Source: Stomatobaculum sp. F0698
GTDB taxonomy: Bacteria > Bacillota > Clostridia > Lachnospirales > Lachnospiraceae
Assembly (NCBI RefSeq): GCF_030644385.1
Contig: NZ_CP130060.1
Span: 2,087,432-2,151,431 of the forward strand
Direction: 5' to 3'
Length of the DNA: 64,000 nt
Shown: in pieces, positions 1 through 7,844 of the stretch
Numbering within the stretch: the first letter of the stretch is position 1
How the letters are laid out: the number at the start of each line of letters is the position of its first letter
Program-made: the position numbers and the translations under genes
The notes under the pieces: model-generated
The model's database searches: none
What the model saw: only the letters and a program-made list of their open reading frames with translations
Told to the model about the DNA's origin: nothing

Positions 1-30
1 AATCTTTGCTAACTTTTAGAGAGCAAATAA

Positions 31-63
31 GCAGAACTATGGTAGTATTATACCAAGTTCTGC
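31..63. repeat. Imperfect 33-bp dyad at the window start
   Basis: GCAGAACT at 31-38 pairs with AGTTCTGC at 56-63, and GGTA (41-44) pairs with TACC (51-54), leaving a 6-nt loop. The dyad contains a perfect TATAAT on the minus strand (49-54), so it could be an operator over a promoter reading out of the window to the left. No good -35 element accompanies it. It could equally be the stem of an upstream transcript. The role is unassigned. Confidence 0.35.
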
Positions 64-76
64 TGTACATGCTGAA

Positions 77-108
77 CGGCGGAATTGGAAAAATTCCGCC
101 GTTTTTTT
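77..108 (+). terminator. Rho-independent terminator
   Basis: A perfect 10-bp stem (CGGCGGAATT at 77-86 with AATTCCGCCG at 92-101) has a GGAAA loop and is followed by seven T residues. It closes a transcription unit that lies left of the window and insulates the surface-protein/sigma operon that follows. Confidence 0.9.
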
Positions 109-120
109 GTAAAAAAAATC

Positions 121-145
121 GAACCTTTTACTGCAAAAACCCGTC
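121..145 (+). promoter_or_regulatory. Candidate ECF sigma-factor promoter
   Basis: GAACC (121-125) is separated by 16 nt from CGTC (142-145). This spacing and these elements match the general ECF promoter pattern (a -35 containing GAAC or AAC and a -10 containing CGT). It lies about 60 nt upstream of an operon that encodes an ECF sigma factor, as expected for autoregulation. No good sigma-A hexamers were seen in this gap. This is pattern matching only. Confidence 0.5.
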
Positions 146-204
146 CTTATATAGGTGGAGTGACTTACGCTGAGGTGGCAACATACTTGGGGAGGGAACG
201 TGAC

Positions 205-2652
205 ATGACGACAGCAAAGGCAGATGCAAGCAGACGGTCTTCTCACATTGTAGTTCTGATTATAATGCTATGGCAGTGCATGCTTTGCTGCGGCACGGTG
301 TTGGCGGTCGATACCGTGTCAAACTTTAGCGTGGAACACATTCAAGCGGCTGGCGTATCGGATCGGGCGTTTGCGGAAGCGATTTTTGAGAGTATTTCGG
401 CTCATATCGAGGACGGCAGCTATACGGTAGCACCCGAAGAGAGCACGGAGAAAATTTTGCTGGAATACGGAACGACCACGGAGAATGCCGAAATTCGAGC
501 AAACGGGAGGAATATTCGAGAGATTGCAGGGATTCATCTGCTTCGGAATGCGACCTATATCGATCTTTCGGATAATCTGATTTCGGACTTGAGCCCTCTG
601 GCAGCGGATCCGGGAATCGTAGAACATTTAACGTATTTCGGGGCACGCGAATTGGACCTGCGCGGTAATCCCATCGCGCGTGTGCCGGAGAAACTGCGCG
701 GATTTGAAAACGGTCACTATCGTCTGGACAGCACCTTGATTCTCCCGCTTCCGTTTTACGACAGAAACGGAACAGTTGAGAGACGAATCGTTCTGCACAG
801 CACAGAGCAAGGGGAAAAGGCGGTCGTCGTTCGAACTTGCGGCGAGGCCGAGATTCTGCAAAGTGTGGAAAATGCATTTCAGCAGTCTTTGACTGCGGTG
901 ACAAGTTATCGGAGCAGTGCGACGGAGGAAGAGTCAATCGGTCTTCGCTGGTCGCTTCCGTTTGACTGTCGGCATGTGAGAGCGTTTCGGGATGAGTTAA
1001 GGCTTGAGACTGTGGGAGATGTGGAATTAATCGCGGTGACAACGGAGGGTGAACCGCTCTCCGGTATATGCTATCGTCTGATCTCTGAAAGCGGCAATTC
1101 GAATATGCGGATGCCGGAGCATACGGAGTTCTGTACCGATGCGGATGGCAAGTTGCTGATTTCAAACCTGCCGAGCGGAAGCTACCGGCTTGAGCAGCAG
1201 AATTTCCCGCCGGACTGTCACAGCTTACAGGATACGCTCCGTTTTATGGTAGCGGATGCCTCCGTATCGGCGCTTTCACTGAGCGGCCGCGATACGACAT
1301 CGGATCGTTTCGATGAGATCGGGCACAGCGAAGAAGTATGGCAGCTATATTTCTCGGCAAGCGGTCCCTTCCTCGGAATAGAATCGGAAGCCGTAAATTC
1401 CCATATGCGGAATGCGAATTTAGGTATTGCGCATGGATTCATAGCGGACGGCGATGAACTCGAGCAGTTAAAAGGGGAGATTTTGGAGCACGAAGGCTAT
1501 GTCCTGCTGCCGGAGAGCCGTGTACTGCTTTACGAAGATGAACGCTTATTGGCTGTCTACAGCAGTCCCGTTGAGGCGAGGCAGGCGCTCAATCGACGTC
1601 TGCGGGAAGGAAATCCGCAAGACGGCAGCCGGCGTATTCTTGTGACGGAGGAACTCTCTTGTCGGGAACGGACACAGCGCTTACGCGCGGTTTTTGTAAA
1701 ACAGACGGGGAGGAGCATAGAGCGCATCGTCGTAAAAAAGAGTTGGGGGGCGGACAGAACAGAGGAAGAAGCTTATTTTCGTCCGCTGCTCTTGCGTGAC
1801 GGAGAAGTGCTTGCGGTGCTCGGAGAAATCAAGGCAGTGAATACAAGCAACCATTGGGAGGCTGTCTGGGATTTTGAGGCAAGTTCTTCCGATGCGAGGA
1901 GAAGCCGAAGCGGCCGGGCAAGCGCAAGCAACGCCGAAGAGGCGGAGCTGTTTCGAGAAGATGCTCTCCTATTCTCCGGTGTCTTGCCGTATGGCTGCGT
2001 AATCGGCGTTGAGGAAATGAATATTCCGTTCGGTTGGATTCCGCAATATGAAGCGGTCCGCTACCAAGGAAGCGAGGCAGTGTTTCTGGTCTGCAATCAA
2101 CCGGAGCTTCCGTGGAAGGCCGAAACTGTCATGCTGACGCGGAGCATCACTCCGCCGATCGTCGGGAGGGAAATGAGGAAAGCCCGAAGGCGGCAGCCCG
2201 AGAGGCGCGAAAAAATACGGGAGAACGCAGCGGAGCGATTCCATATCGAAGCGGCGCGGCATGAGCCGGAAACGCGGGAAATGCATGTCGGAACGGATGG
2301 GACAAGAAGCGATGTAAGCTATGAGATAGAGGAAAACAGCGAGAAGCGGATGCTGCGCGAAAGGAAAAGGACAAAGCAGCAAGCGAGGACACCGCTTCCG
2401 CGGGCTAGGTTAGAGCATTGTAAAGTACACAGAGGACGCCCGGTGCATTCGTACCTTCGCGGAAAGAGGCTGCAAAGCGGGAAAGGTGCGAAAACAAAGC
2501 GCGTCGGGCAGAAGTTACCGCAAACGGGGGAAAGACGACAGGGCATTTGCCCGGATGAAACACTGCTTTTGGGTCTGTTGATGTCGCTGTTGCTATTGCA
2601 GTCGGTTTTGAAGCAGTGTTTGCATACAAACAGGGGGACTGACAGATGCTGA
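205..2652 (+). CDS. LPXTG-anchored surface protein with LRR and prealbumin-like (Cna-B) domains
   Basis: The start at 205 is chosen because GGGAGGGAACGTGAC precedes it and a signal peptide follows at once (about residues 1-34, hydrophobic core IVVLIIMLW). The protein is 815 residues. A short leucine-rich stretch at about 95-163 contains YIDLSDN and ELDLRGNP. A Cna-B/SpaA-like segment at about 270-345 has the TDADGK...GSYRLEQ pattern. A very basic Arg/Lys-rich region (about 655-765) leads to the sortase signal LPQTG (771-775), a hydrophobic stretch and a charged tail. It is therefore probably covalently attached to peptidoglycan. The next gene, an ECF sigma factor, overlaps its end by 7 nt, implying translational coupling and a shared role in envelope sensing. 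Ligand and exact function are unknown. Confidence 0.8.
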   Translation: MTTAKADASRRSSHIVVLIIMLWQCMLCCGTVLAVDTVSNFSVEHIQAAGVSDRAFAEAIFESISAHIEDGSYTVAPEESTEKILLEYGTTTENAEIRANGRNIREIAGIHLLRNATYIDLSDNLISDLSPLAADPGIVEHLTYFGARELDLRGNPIARVPEKLRGFENGHYRLDSTLILPLPFYDRNGTVERRIVLHSTEQGEKAVVVRTCGEAEILQSVENAFQQSLTAVTSYRSSATEEESIGLRWSLPFDCRHVRAFRDELRLETVGDVELIAVTTEGEPLSGICYRLISESGNSNMRMPEHTEFCTDADGKLLISNLPSGSYRLEQQNFPPDCHSLQDTLRFMVADASVSALSLSGRDTTSDRFDEIGHSEEVWQLYFSASGPFLGIESEAVNSHMRNANLGIAHGFIADGDELEQLKGEILEHEGYVLLPESRVLLYEDERLLAVYSSPVEARQALNRRLREGNPQDGSRRILVTEELSCRERTQRLRAVFVKQTGRSIERIVVKKSWGADRTEEEAYFRPLLLRDGEVLAVLGEIKAVNTSNHWEAVWDFEASSSDARRSRSGRASASNAEEAELFREDALLFSGVLPYGCVIGVEEMNIPFGWIPQYEAVRYQGSEAVFLVCNQPELPWKAETVMLTRSITPPIVGREMRKARRRQPERREKIRENAAERFHIEAARHEPETREMHVGTDGTRSDVSYEIEENSEKRMLRERKRTKQQARTPLPRARLEHCKVHRGRPVHSYLRGKRLQSGKGAKTKRVGQKLPQTGERRQGICPDETLLLGLLMSLLLLQSVLKQCLHTNRGTDRC

Positions 2653-3923
2653 GTTTACGGGAACAAAGGGTTGTGGAATTGGTCAGAGAATACCAGAAAG
2701 GCGATGTAAAGGCCTTTGACGGAATTTATTCCCTCTGCTATCAGCCGATTTATTATCTGATTTACAAGATGGTACGTGACAAGCATGAGGCAGAGGATCT
2801 CACACAGGAAGTGTTTTTACAAATATTCCATCGCATCGAAGATTTAACGGATCCGAAGAGTTTTAAGTGTTGGTCCAATCGGATTGCCTATCACAGCACT
2901 CTGGACTATATCACTTCCGTTCGTTATACAAGCACCAAGGGAGTTCCGCTGGAGGAAATGCTGGAATCGGAGCTGAGGGCGGATGTAATGTCGGACGGAG
3001 GGCTGTCCATTGAGCAGTTGGAACAGCGACATACCATTATGACGGCGGCGGATCAGTTATCCTGGCCTTTGCGAGCCACGCTCTTGCTCAAGTTCTTTTC
3101 GGAACTTAGGGAAAGAGATATCGCGGAAATTATGGATGTACCGATCGGAACGGTGAAAAGTCGGCTCTCCGAAGCAAAGAAAAAGATGAAGAAGTTGATC
3201 GGAAATAAACTCTTTTGCTTCAGTCCCTTCAGCTTTTATACCTTCTTTCTTCATTTGGAGTATCTGCAAACGGGCGGTCGGGCTGCCATGGCCTCTTCCG
3301 CTGTTTTCGGCAAAGCCGCGGCGGCAGTTCTCCTGTCTACGGGACTGGTCGGCAGCGTTGCGCTGCGTGGTGTCCGTATTTCTGCGGTGCAATATCGGGA
3401 TCCCGGCTGCTATGTCAATGAACAGCTGCTGCGCTTTCAAGTGACAAGCGGAGCACCGATTAAAAAGATAAGCCTGTCCGGAGAGAAAGAAATTCCCTTG
3501 CTCCGGAACGGAAAAGCGTATGAAGCAATCGTCGAAAAAAACGGAGTTTATACGATAGAGGCAATCGATATCGCAAATCATAGAGCCAAAAAGACCATTC
3601 GAATTTCAAACATAGATAGCGAAGCGCCGGTATACCTCGGATATCAAGAGCAGGGGGATTGGATGCACTTGCGCTTTTCCGATGAGGCGGCACAAATAGA
3701 CTGGGATACATTGTGTTGTGAACACGAGGAACAGACGGTAGAGAGTTTTTCGATTGACAGAGAAAACGGTGTTTTGCGGATACCGCAGGAACTGTTTCCG
3801 CTTCGGATTAAGATTCGAGACAGAGCGGGAAATCAGGCGGTCTATCTGTTTCGGAAGGGGGAGACGGCGAAACTTGAGCCGGAGACGACGGAGACGGAAG
3901 AAATCGCAGGCGAGACATACTGA
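2646..3923 (+). CDS. ECF sigma factor fused to a transmembrane segment and an extracytoplasmic domain
   Basis: Residues 1-185 form a sigma-70 family ECF factor: region 2 lies at about 20-90 (AEDLTQEVFLQIF is the typical -10 recognition helix area) and region 4 at about 135-182 with the helix-turn-helix IAEIMDVPIGTVKSRL. Ordinary ECF factors end here at about 180-200 residues, but this one has 425. A hydrophobic segment at about 218-240 (AAAAVLLSTGLVGSVAL) is followed by about 185 residues that look beta-rich and Ig-like (SDEAAQIDW, IRDRAGNQAV) and end in a Thr/Glu-rich tail. The predicted topology puts the sigma domains inside and the C-terminus outside, so the sigma factor would be tethered to the membrane. 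No separate anti-sigma gene is visible nearby. The gene overlaps the upstream wall-protein gene by 7 nt. Confidence 0.85.
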   Translation: MLSLREQRVVELVREYQKGDVKAFDGIYSLCYQPIYYLIYKMVRDKHEAEDLTQEVFLQIFHRIEDLTDPKSFKCWSNRIAYHSTLDYITSVRYTSTKGVPLEEMLESELRADVMSDGGLSIEQLEQRHTIMTAADQLSWPLRATLLLKFFSELRERDIAEIMDVPIGTVKSRLSEAKKKMKKLIGNKLFCFSPFSFYTFFLHLEYLQTGGRAAMASSAVFGKAAAAVLLSTGLVGSVALRGVRISAVQYRDPGCYVNEQLLRFQVTSGAPIKKISLSGEKEIPLLRNGKAYEAIVEKNGVYTIEAIDIANHRAKKTIRISNIDSEAPVYLGYQEQGDWMHLRFSDEAAQIDWDTLCCEHEEQTVESFSIDRENGVLRIPQELFPLRIKIRDRAGNQAVYLFRKGETAKLEPETTETEEIAGETY

Positions 3924-3952
3924 GCAAAGGATATTCATCTGAGGAGGACAAC

Positions 3953-4798
3953 ATGCGTCGACTTGCGGATAGAAGCTTGCATCTTGGAATCAGACTTTGT
4001 GTGTTCCTTGCACTCATCTTGTTCGGGGTTATGCTTTCCCTGCGAGAGGCAGAGGCGGGAACAGAACTGCGGATTTCTCCGGAGTTTTTTGTGGATGAGA
4101 CATCCGGTATTTTATTCCTCTGCGAACTGGAAAATGAGAGTGAACAGGAAATTCCGGAAGTACATCTTTCTCTTCGCTTGCCGGAGGGAAGTGCGGGTCA
4201 GGTATACCGCTTCTCGAATGCGGAATTCCTGCGAGAAGGAACGGAGGCCGTACCGTATGATGCCCTTTCTCATGGGGAGTCGCTGCAAATTTTTGTCCCT
4301 TCGCTAAAACCGGGAGAACAGTGTCTGTTGCAGGCAGAGGGAACGGTGGCATCCGCGGAAATGAGCGATGGCAGGCGAACGGAACTCGAAGTGGATGTGA
4401 GCCTGCGGCGTGGGGAGGAAGAACATAGGACAAGGAAGCGCTACGATCTTTCCGGACAAACGAAAGCGCTGTCGGCAGTCGGTGTCAGCTTGCACGGAGA
4501 ACGAGTCGGGACCGCAAGGATGCGGGATGTAAATCGACAGGCGGAATTGAAGAGACCGGAACTACCGGCAGGGCAGCTCGAACTTGATATTGCAAAGGAA
4601 GCTCCGCCGGCAAAGAGGCGAGGCCCGGCGAGCGGCCTTCCGGTCGCGGAGATTCTGGTCTGCAGTATGGCCCTCTGGATGCTGAGCATACTGCTAAAGC
4701 AGCTGGCCGTCTATTTTGAAGAGGGAAAGCGAAAGTTCGATCCGAAGCGGAAGCGCTCTCCGCGGAAGGACGCAGATGAGGATGAGAAAAGAGACTAA
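3953..4798 (+). CDS. Membrane-anchored surface protein of the sigma operon
   Basis: The protein is 281 residues, with GAGGAGG eight bases before the ATG. A signal peptide or N-terminal anchor is seen at about residues 10-33 (CVFLALILFGVMLSL). A beta-rich ectodomain resembles the Ig-like folds often found in bacterial surface proteins (LCELENESEQEIPEVHLSLRLPEG). A C-terminal transmembrane helix at about 226-248 precedes a strongly basic cytoplasmic tail. It has no sortase signal. It follows the tethered sigma gene by 29 nt and is the last gene before a terminator, so it is probably part of the same sensing unit, for example as an interaction partner of the outside domain of the sigma protein. 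No family was recognised. Confidence 0.7.
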   Translation: MRRLADRSLHLGIRLCVFLALILFGVMLSLREAEAGTELRISPEFFVDETSGILFLCELENESEQEIPEVHLSLRLPEGSAGQVYRFSNAEFLREGTEAVPYDALSHGESLQIFVPSLKPGEQCLLQAEGTVASAEMSDGRRTELEVDVSLRRGEEEHRTRKRYDLSGQTKALSAVGVSLHGERVGTARMRDVNRQAELKRPELPAGQLELDIAKEAPPAKRRGPASGLPVAEILVCSMALWMLSILLKQLAVYFEEGKRKFDPKRKRSPRKDADEDEKRD

Positions 4799-4829
4799 AG
4801 TGTTTTCGGTATAGGTAAATCATGGAATC

Positions 4830-4865
4830 AAAAAGGCAGCAAGCCCAAGGGATTGCTGCCTTTTT
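4830..4865. terminator. Bidirectional terminator
   Basis: A perfect 13-bp stem, AAAAAGGCAGCAA (4830-4842) with TTGCTGCCTTTTT (4853-4865), has a 10-nt loop. The A tract on one side and T tract on the other let it stop transcription from both directions, between the convergent surface-protein and yhaN-like genes. Confidence 0.9.
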
Positions 4866-4886
4866 AGTGCACAGAAGCGATGCGCC

Positions 4887-6737
4887 TCAAAGTTCCACGA
4901 GATGGAACGGGAGCATGGAGGCCGTGAGGAGCTGTGCCTCGCGAAGATGCGGAGTAAAGAGTAAAATCTGGCGGGGCGTATAACTCTCCGACAGCCAGTG
5001 AAGAACGGTGCGAAGCCGCTGTTCGTCATAGTTGGCAAAGCTGTCGTCCAGTAGGAGCGGCAGTGAGCTGTTGCCGAATTGCAACAAATCCGCGGCGGCG
5101 AGGCGCAGTGCAAAATACACCTGGTCCACGGTGCCGGCACCTGCCTGCTCAATCGGAATCAGCTTTCGCGAGGTGTTCAAAAAGATATTCAGATTCTGAT
5201 CGACCGAAAGGGAATCATAGACATTTCCGGTGATACCGGAGATGAGCTGTGAAGCGGACTGATTCAGGTAGCGGCCGAAGGAATCATGAATGGTCTCCGA
5301 GAGTCTGGCCAGCGTTTCCGTTGCGATGTTGATGGCCTCTATCTCGGTATTCAGGCGGTCGTTTTCGGCAACCACATTTTTCAAGGCGGCAGTCTCGTCT
5401 TTCAGAGCGGAGAGTTGCTGTAACTGCTGTTCCAGCAACCACTGACTCTTCTGCTGGTTTGCCAGGGATTGTTCGGTTTCCGCCTGCTGTGTCTTTAAGA
5501 GGCGCAGTTTCTCTTCAATATCGTAGACGGCGGACTCACAGCGCAAAATTTCATCCTGCAGAACCAGCAGTTCGGCCGTCTTGTCCTTGGCGCTCTCGGC
5601 GAGCGCATGCGGACGTTTTCTGAGTTCACTCTCCAGCAGAAGTTCGGGGAAATGTGCCCGAACAAGTTGTTGGATGTTGCGGGTCGATTTTCGCCTTCTC
5701 CGTCCCGCGAGCAAGACCGAGAAGATTAAACAGATTCCCAAGGCAACACAGCAGACAGCCGTGACGCAGAGCAGAGCCTGGAGTTTATTGGCACTGTCCG
5801 GAACCACACGCAACATCGTAAAATAGAGTAAGAGTGCCAGCGGAAACAAAAGAAAGGCGGCAATGCTCCGGGCCCGCAGTTGTGCCCGAGAGCGCAAGGC
5901 TTTGCGTTCGTTCTGCTGCTCGGAAAGTTGAGTCTGAAAGCGAAGCAGGGACTGTCGGTTTTGAAAACCGCGCTCTTCCATGGTCTGGCGCTTGGCGGCC
6001 AAGCTTTTTACAAGCTTTTCCTTTTCGCTCTGCAGGGTTTCCTGAACACTCTGACTGTCCTGCTTGGAAGCGCTCAGACTTTGCATGGTATTCCGGTAGC
6101 CGGGAACGGAAATCTGCTCCTCCAGTCTGCGAATTTCAGAGATATTTGCCGCATAGTGCTTGGCGGCATCCGGCACAATGCGCTGTTCAAAGGCTTTGCG
6201 CTGATCGCGAAGATAGGCGGTCGCACGGTCAATGTTCAGCGTATGTTCGCCGGTCGCATTCATGTTGGCAATGTAGTTCTTCAATTCCTGCGTCATGCCG
6301 GAATCGGTCGCGCTCCTCAGCTGCCGTATGCTGACCGTGTTCATATAGGCGGTTTGACTCAGGCCGCAGAGACAGCCGCGAAGAAAGGTCTCCGGATCTT
6401 CGATCGCAAGCCCGGCACTCTCATCGATGATGGTGAGGTCCAGCGGATTCTTTCGAAAATCACGTTCGATGCGGTACAACTTCCCATCCTCTTCGAAGCG
6501 CAGGCTTCCGCCGTAGGCGCCCTCCCCGAACCAGGGTTCATAGAGTGCATAGGCGTCCGTTTTCGAGGCACGGCCGCGCGCGCGCTCCAAACCGTAGAAC
6601 ATGGCGCGGAGAAAAAGGTGGAGCGTTGACTTTCCGGCCTCGTTTGCACCGTAGAGGATATTCAGGCGGTCGCCGAAAACAAAGCGTCGATTCTGCAGGG
6701 CACCGAATCCGCGGATATTGAGCTCACGGATAATCAT
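4887..6737 (-). CDS. yhaN: YhaN-like SMC/Rad50-type AAA ATPase
   Basis: The protein is 616 residues. The N-terminal half-site has Walker A GANEAGKST at about 30-38, and the C-terminal half-site has the LLLDDSF Walker B region. Between them are coiled coils rich in Gln/Glu/Leu. Two hydrophobic helices in the middle (about 292-312 and 320-341), flanked by Arg/Lys clusters, are a hallmark of the YhaN type and suggest membrane association at the apex of the coils. Its start shares one base with the stop of the upstream phosphoesterase (TAATG), the same pairing as yhaO-yhaN in bacilli and analogous to sbcD-sbcC. It probably powers DNA-end processing together with that nuclease; the substrate is unknown. 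Confidence 0.8.
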   Translation of the reverse strand: MIIRELNIRGFGALQNRRFVFGDRLNILYGANEAGKSTLHLFLRAMFYGLERARGRASKTDAYALYEPWFGEGAYGGSLRFEEDGKLYRIERDFRKNPLDLTIIDESAGLAIEDPETFLRGCLCGLSQTAYMNTVSIRQLRSATDSGMTQELKNYIANMNATGEHTLNIDRATAYLRDQRKAFEQRIVPDAAKHYAANISEIRRLEEQISVPGYRNTMQSLSASKQDSQSVQETLQSEKEKLVKSLAAKRQTMEERGFQNRQSLLRFQTQLSEQQNERKALRSRAQLRARSIAAFLLFPLALLLYFTMLRVVPDSANKLQALLCVTAVCCVALGICLIFSVLLAGRRRRKSTRNIQQLVRAHFPELLLESELRKRPHALAESAKDKTAELLVLQDEILRCESAVYDIEEKLRLLKTQQAETEQSLANQQKSQWLLEQQLQQLSALKDETAALKNVVAENDRLNTEIEAINIATETLARLSETIHDSFGRYLNQSASQLISGITGNVYDSLSVDQNLNIFLNTSRKLIPIEQAGAGTVDQVYFALRLAAADLLQFGNSSLPLLLDDSFANYDEQRLRTVLHWLSESYTPRQILLFTPHLREAQLLTASMLPFHLVEL

Positions 6738-7813
6738 TACTTTTGCCCCCTTTCCTCTGTCGTGTGGAGCAGCGCGCTCACACCGTAATAGAGTGCTTTT
6801 TTATCGAGCGGGCTCAGATTCGGCTTATCCAGTTCCCGGATGAAGAAACCTATCATATCGGAGGAATGCTCCGCAAACAGACGCGAAAAATCATACTTGG
6901 GTTCGGAATAGTCAAAGAGCTCTGCGATGCGGAAGCGCTGACGTAGGGCATCCAAATCAAAGACCACATCCGGATCCCGGAGTCCTTTGATTTGCAGGCG
7001 ATAAATATTTTGATTGCCGCGTCTTGCGAGCTCATCGCTCAGGGTCATCAGCAACTCCGCATTGGTAGAGTCCGGTGTGACGTGGACGATGAGGGAGGTG
7101 TACTGTGTTTTTGCAAGTCGCACAAAATCAAGTGAGGTGACCTGGCGGGTAATATCATTGATTTCGCCGAGGAAGTAGCCGTGCGGTCCTGTCTCCGTTA
7201 GGTCGAGCGGTTCGGGGGAACCGCACCAGGCGACTTTGCCGGGAACCGCAATCTCGGGTTTATGGATGTGTCCGAGCGCGCAATAGGAAAAGCCGGATTC
7301 CGAGAGCTCTTTGACATCGAGCGGCAGGTGTTTGGCATCTCCGCCGTGGCAGAGCAGAATGCGAATGCGCCCGTTTTCCGGGGCTTCCACACCCTCGAGG
7401 AGATTGTCTCGAATTTCCCGTGTGTGGTAGGAAAAGCCGTAGACTTCCGTGTTCAGGCGGCGGAGGTAGACCGAGCTCAAGGCCGACTCGGTGAAATAGT
7501 AGACATTTTTCGGCCAGGGAAACGAGAGCACCGCGGAGTTATCGCGAATGCGATCGTGATTGCCGGCGATGACGGCGACCGCCACATCCGGAATCGAGGC
7601 GAACAAGTAGCTGATTTCTTTGAGATCGCGCACAAGCGGCTGATGATGGAAGAGATCTCCCGCAATCAGGAGGAGATCCGCTTTTTCATCGCGCGCAGCC
7701 CGAACAATCGAAGCAAGCGCATCTTTGACAGCCTGCGCTCGCTCCGTGCTCCAAGGTTTTCCGATGTCCGGCTTCATGCCGTAATGGAGATCGCCTGTGT
7801 GGATAAACTTCAT
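6737..7813 (-). CDS. yhaO: YhaO-like DNA-repair metallophosphoesterase (Mre11/SbcD family)
   Basis: The protein is 358 residues and starts after AAGGAG. Metal-binding motifs run in the expected order: GDLHYG at about 7-12, AGDLFHH at about 50-56, GNHDR at about 83-87, CHGGD near 157, and GHIHKPE at about 180-186. These are the five calcineurin-like phosphoesterase motifs that bind two metal ions in Mre11-type nucleases. The C-terminal third is the less conserved capping region. The partner ATPase follows immediately with a one-base overlap, so the two products probably form a nuclease-ATPase complex. The window also carries canonical sbcDC at 38.2-42.1 kb, so this pair is a second, distinct system. 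Confidence 0.8.
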   Translation of the reverse strand: MKFIHTGDLHYGMKPDIGKPWSTERAQAVKDALASIVRAARDEKADLLLIAGDLFHHQPLVRDLKEISYLFASIPDVAVAVIAGNHDRIRDNSAVLSFPWPKNVYYFTESALSSVYLRRLNTEVYGFSYHTREIRDNLLEGVEAPENGRIRILLCHGGDAKHLPLDVKELSESGFSYCALGHIHKPEIAVPGKVAWCGSPEPLDLTETGPHGYFLGEINDITRQVTSLDFVRLAKTQYTSLIVHVTPDSTNAELLMTLSDELARRGNQNIYRLQIKGLRDPDVVFDLDALRQRFRIAELFDYSEPKYDFSRLFAEHSSDMIGFFIRELDKPNLSPLDKKALYYGVSALLHTTEERGQK

Positions 7814-7844
7814 GACCTAGCTCCTTGTTGAAAAAAGCCTATGC

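Noticed and set aside
326..1165. 279-codon open frame on the minus strand inside the LPQTG protein gene
   Set aside because: It is antisense to a gene with signal peptide, domains and sortase signal, lacks a ribosome-binding site, and its translation is Ser/Pro/Arg-rich low complexity.
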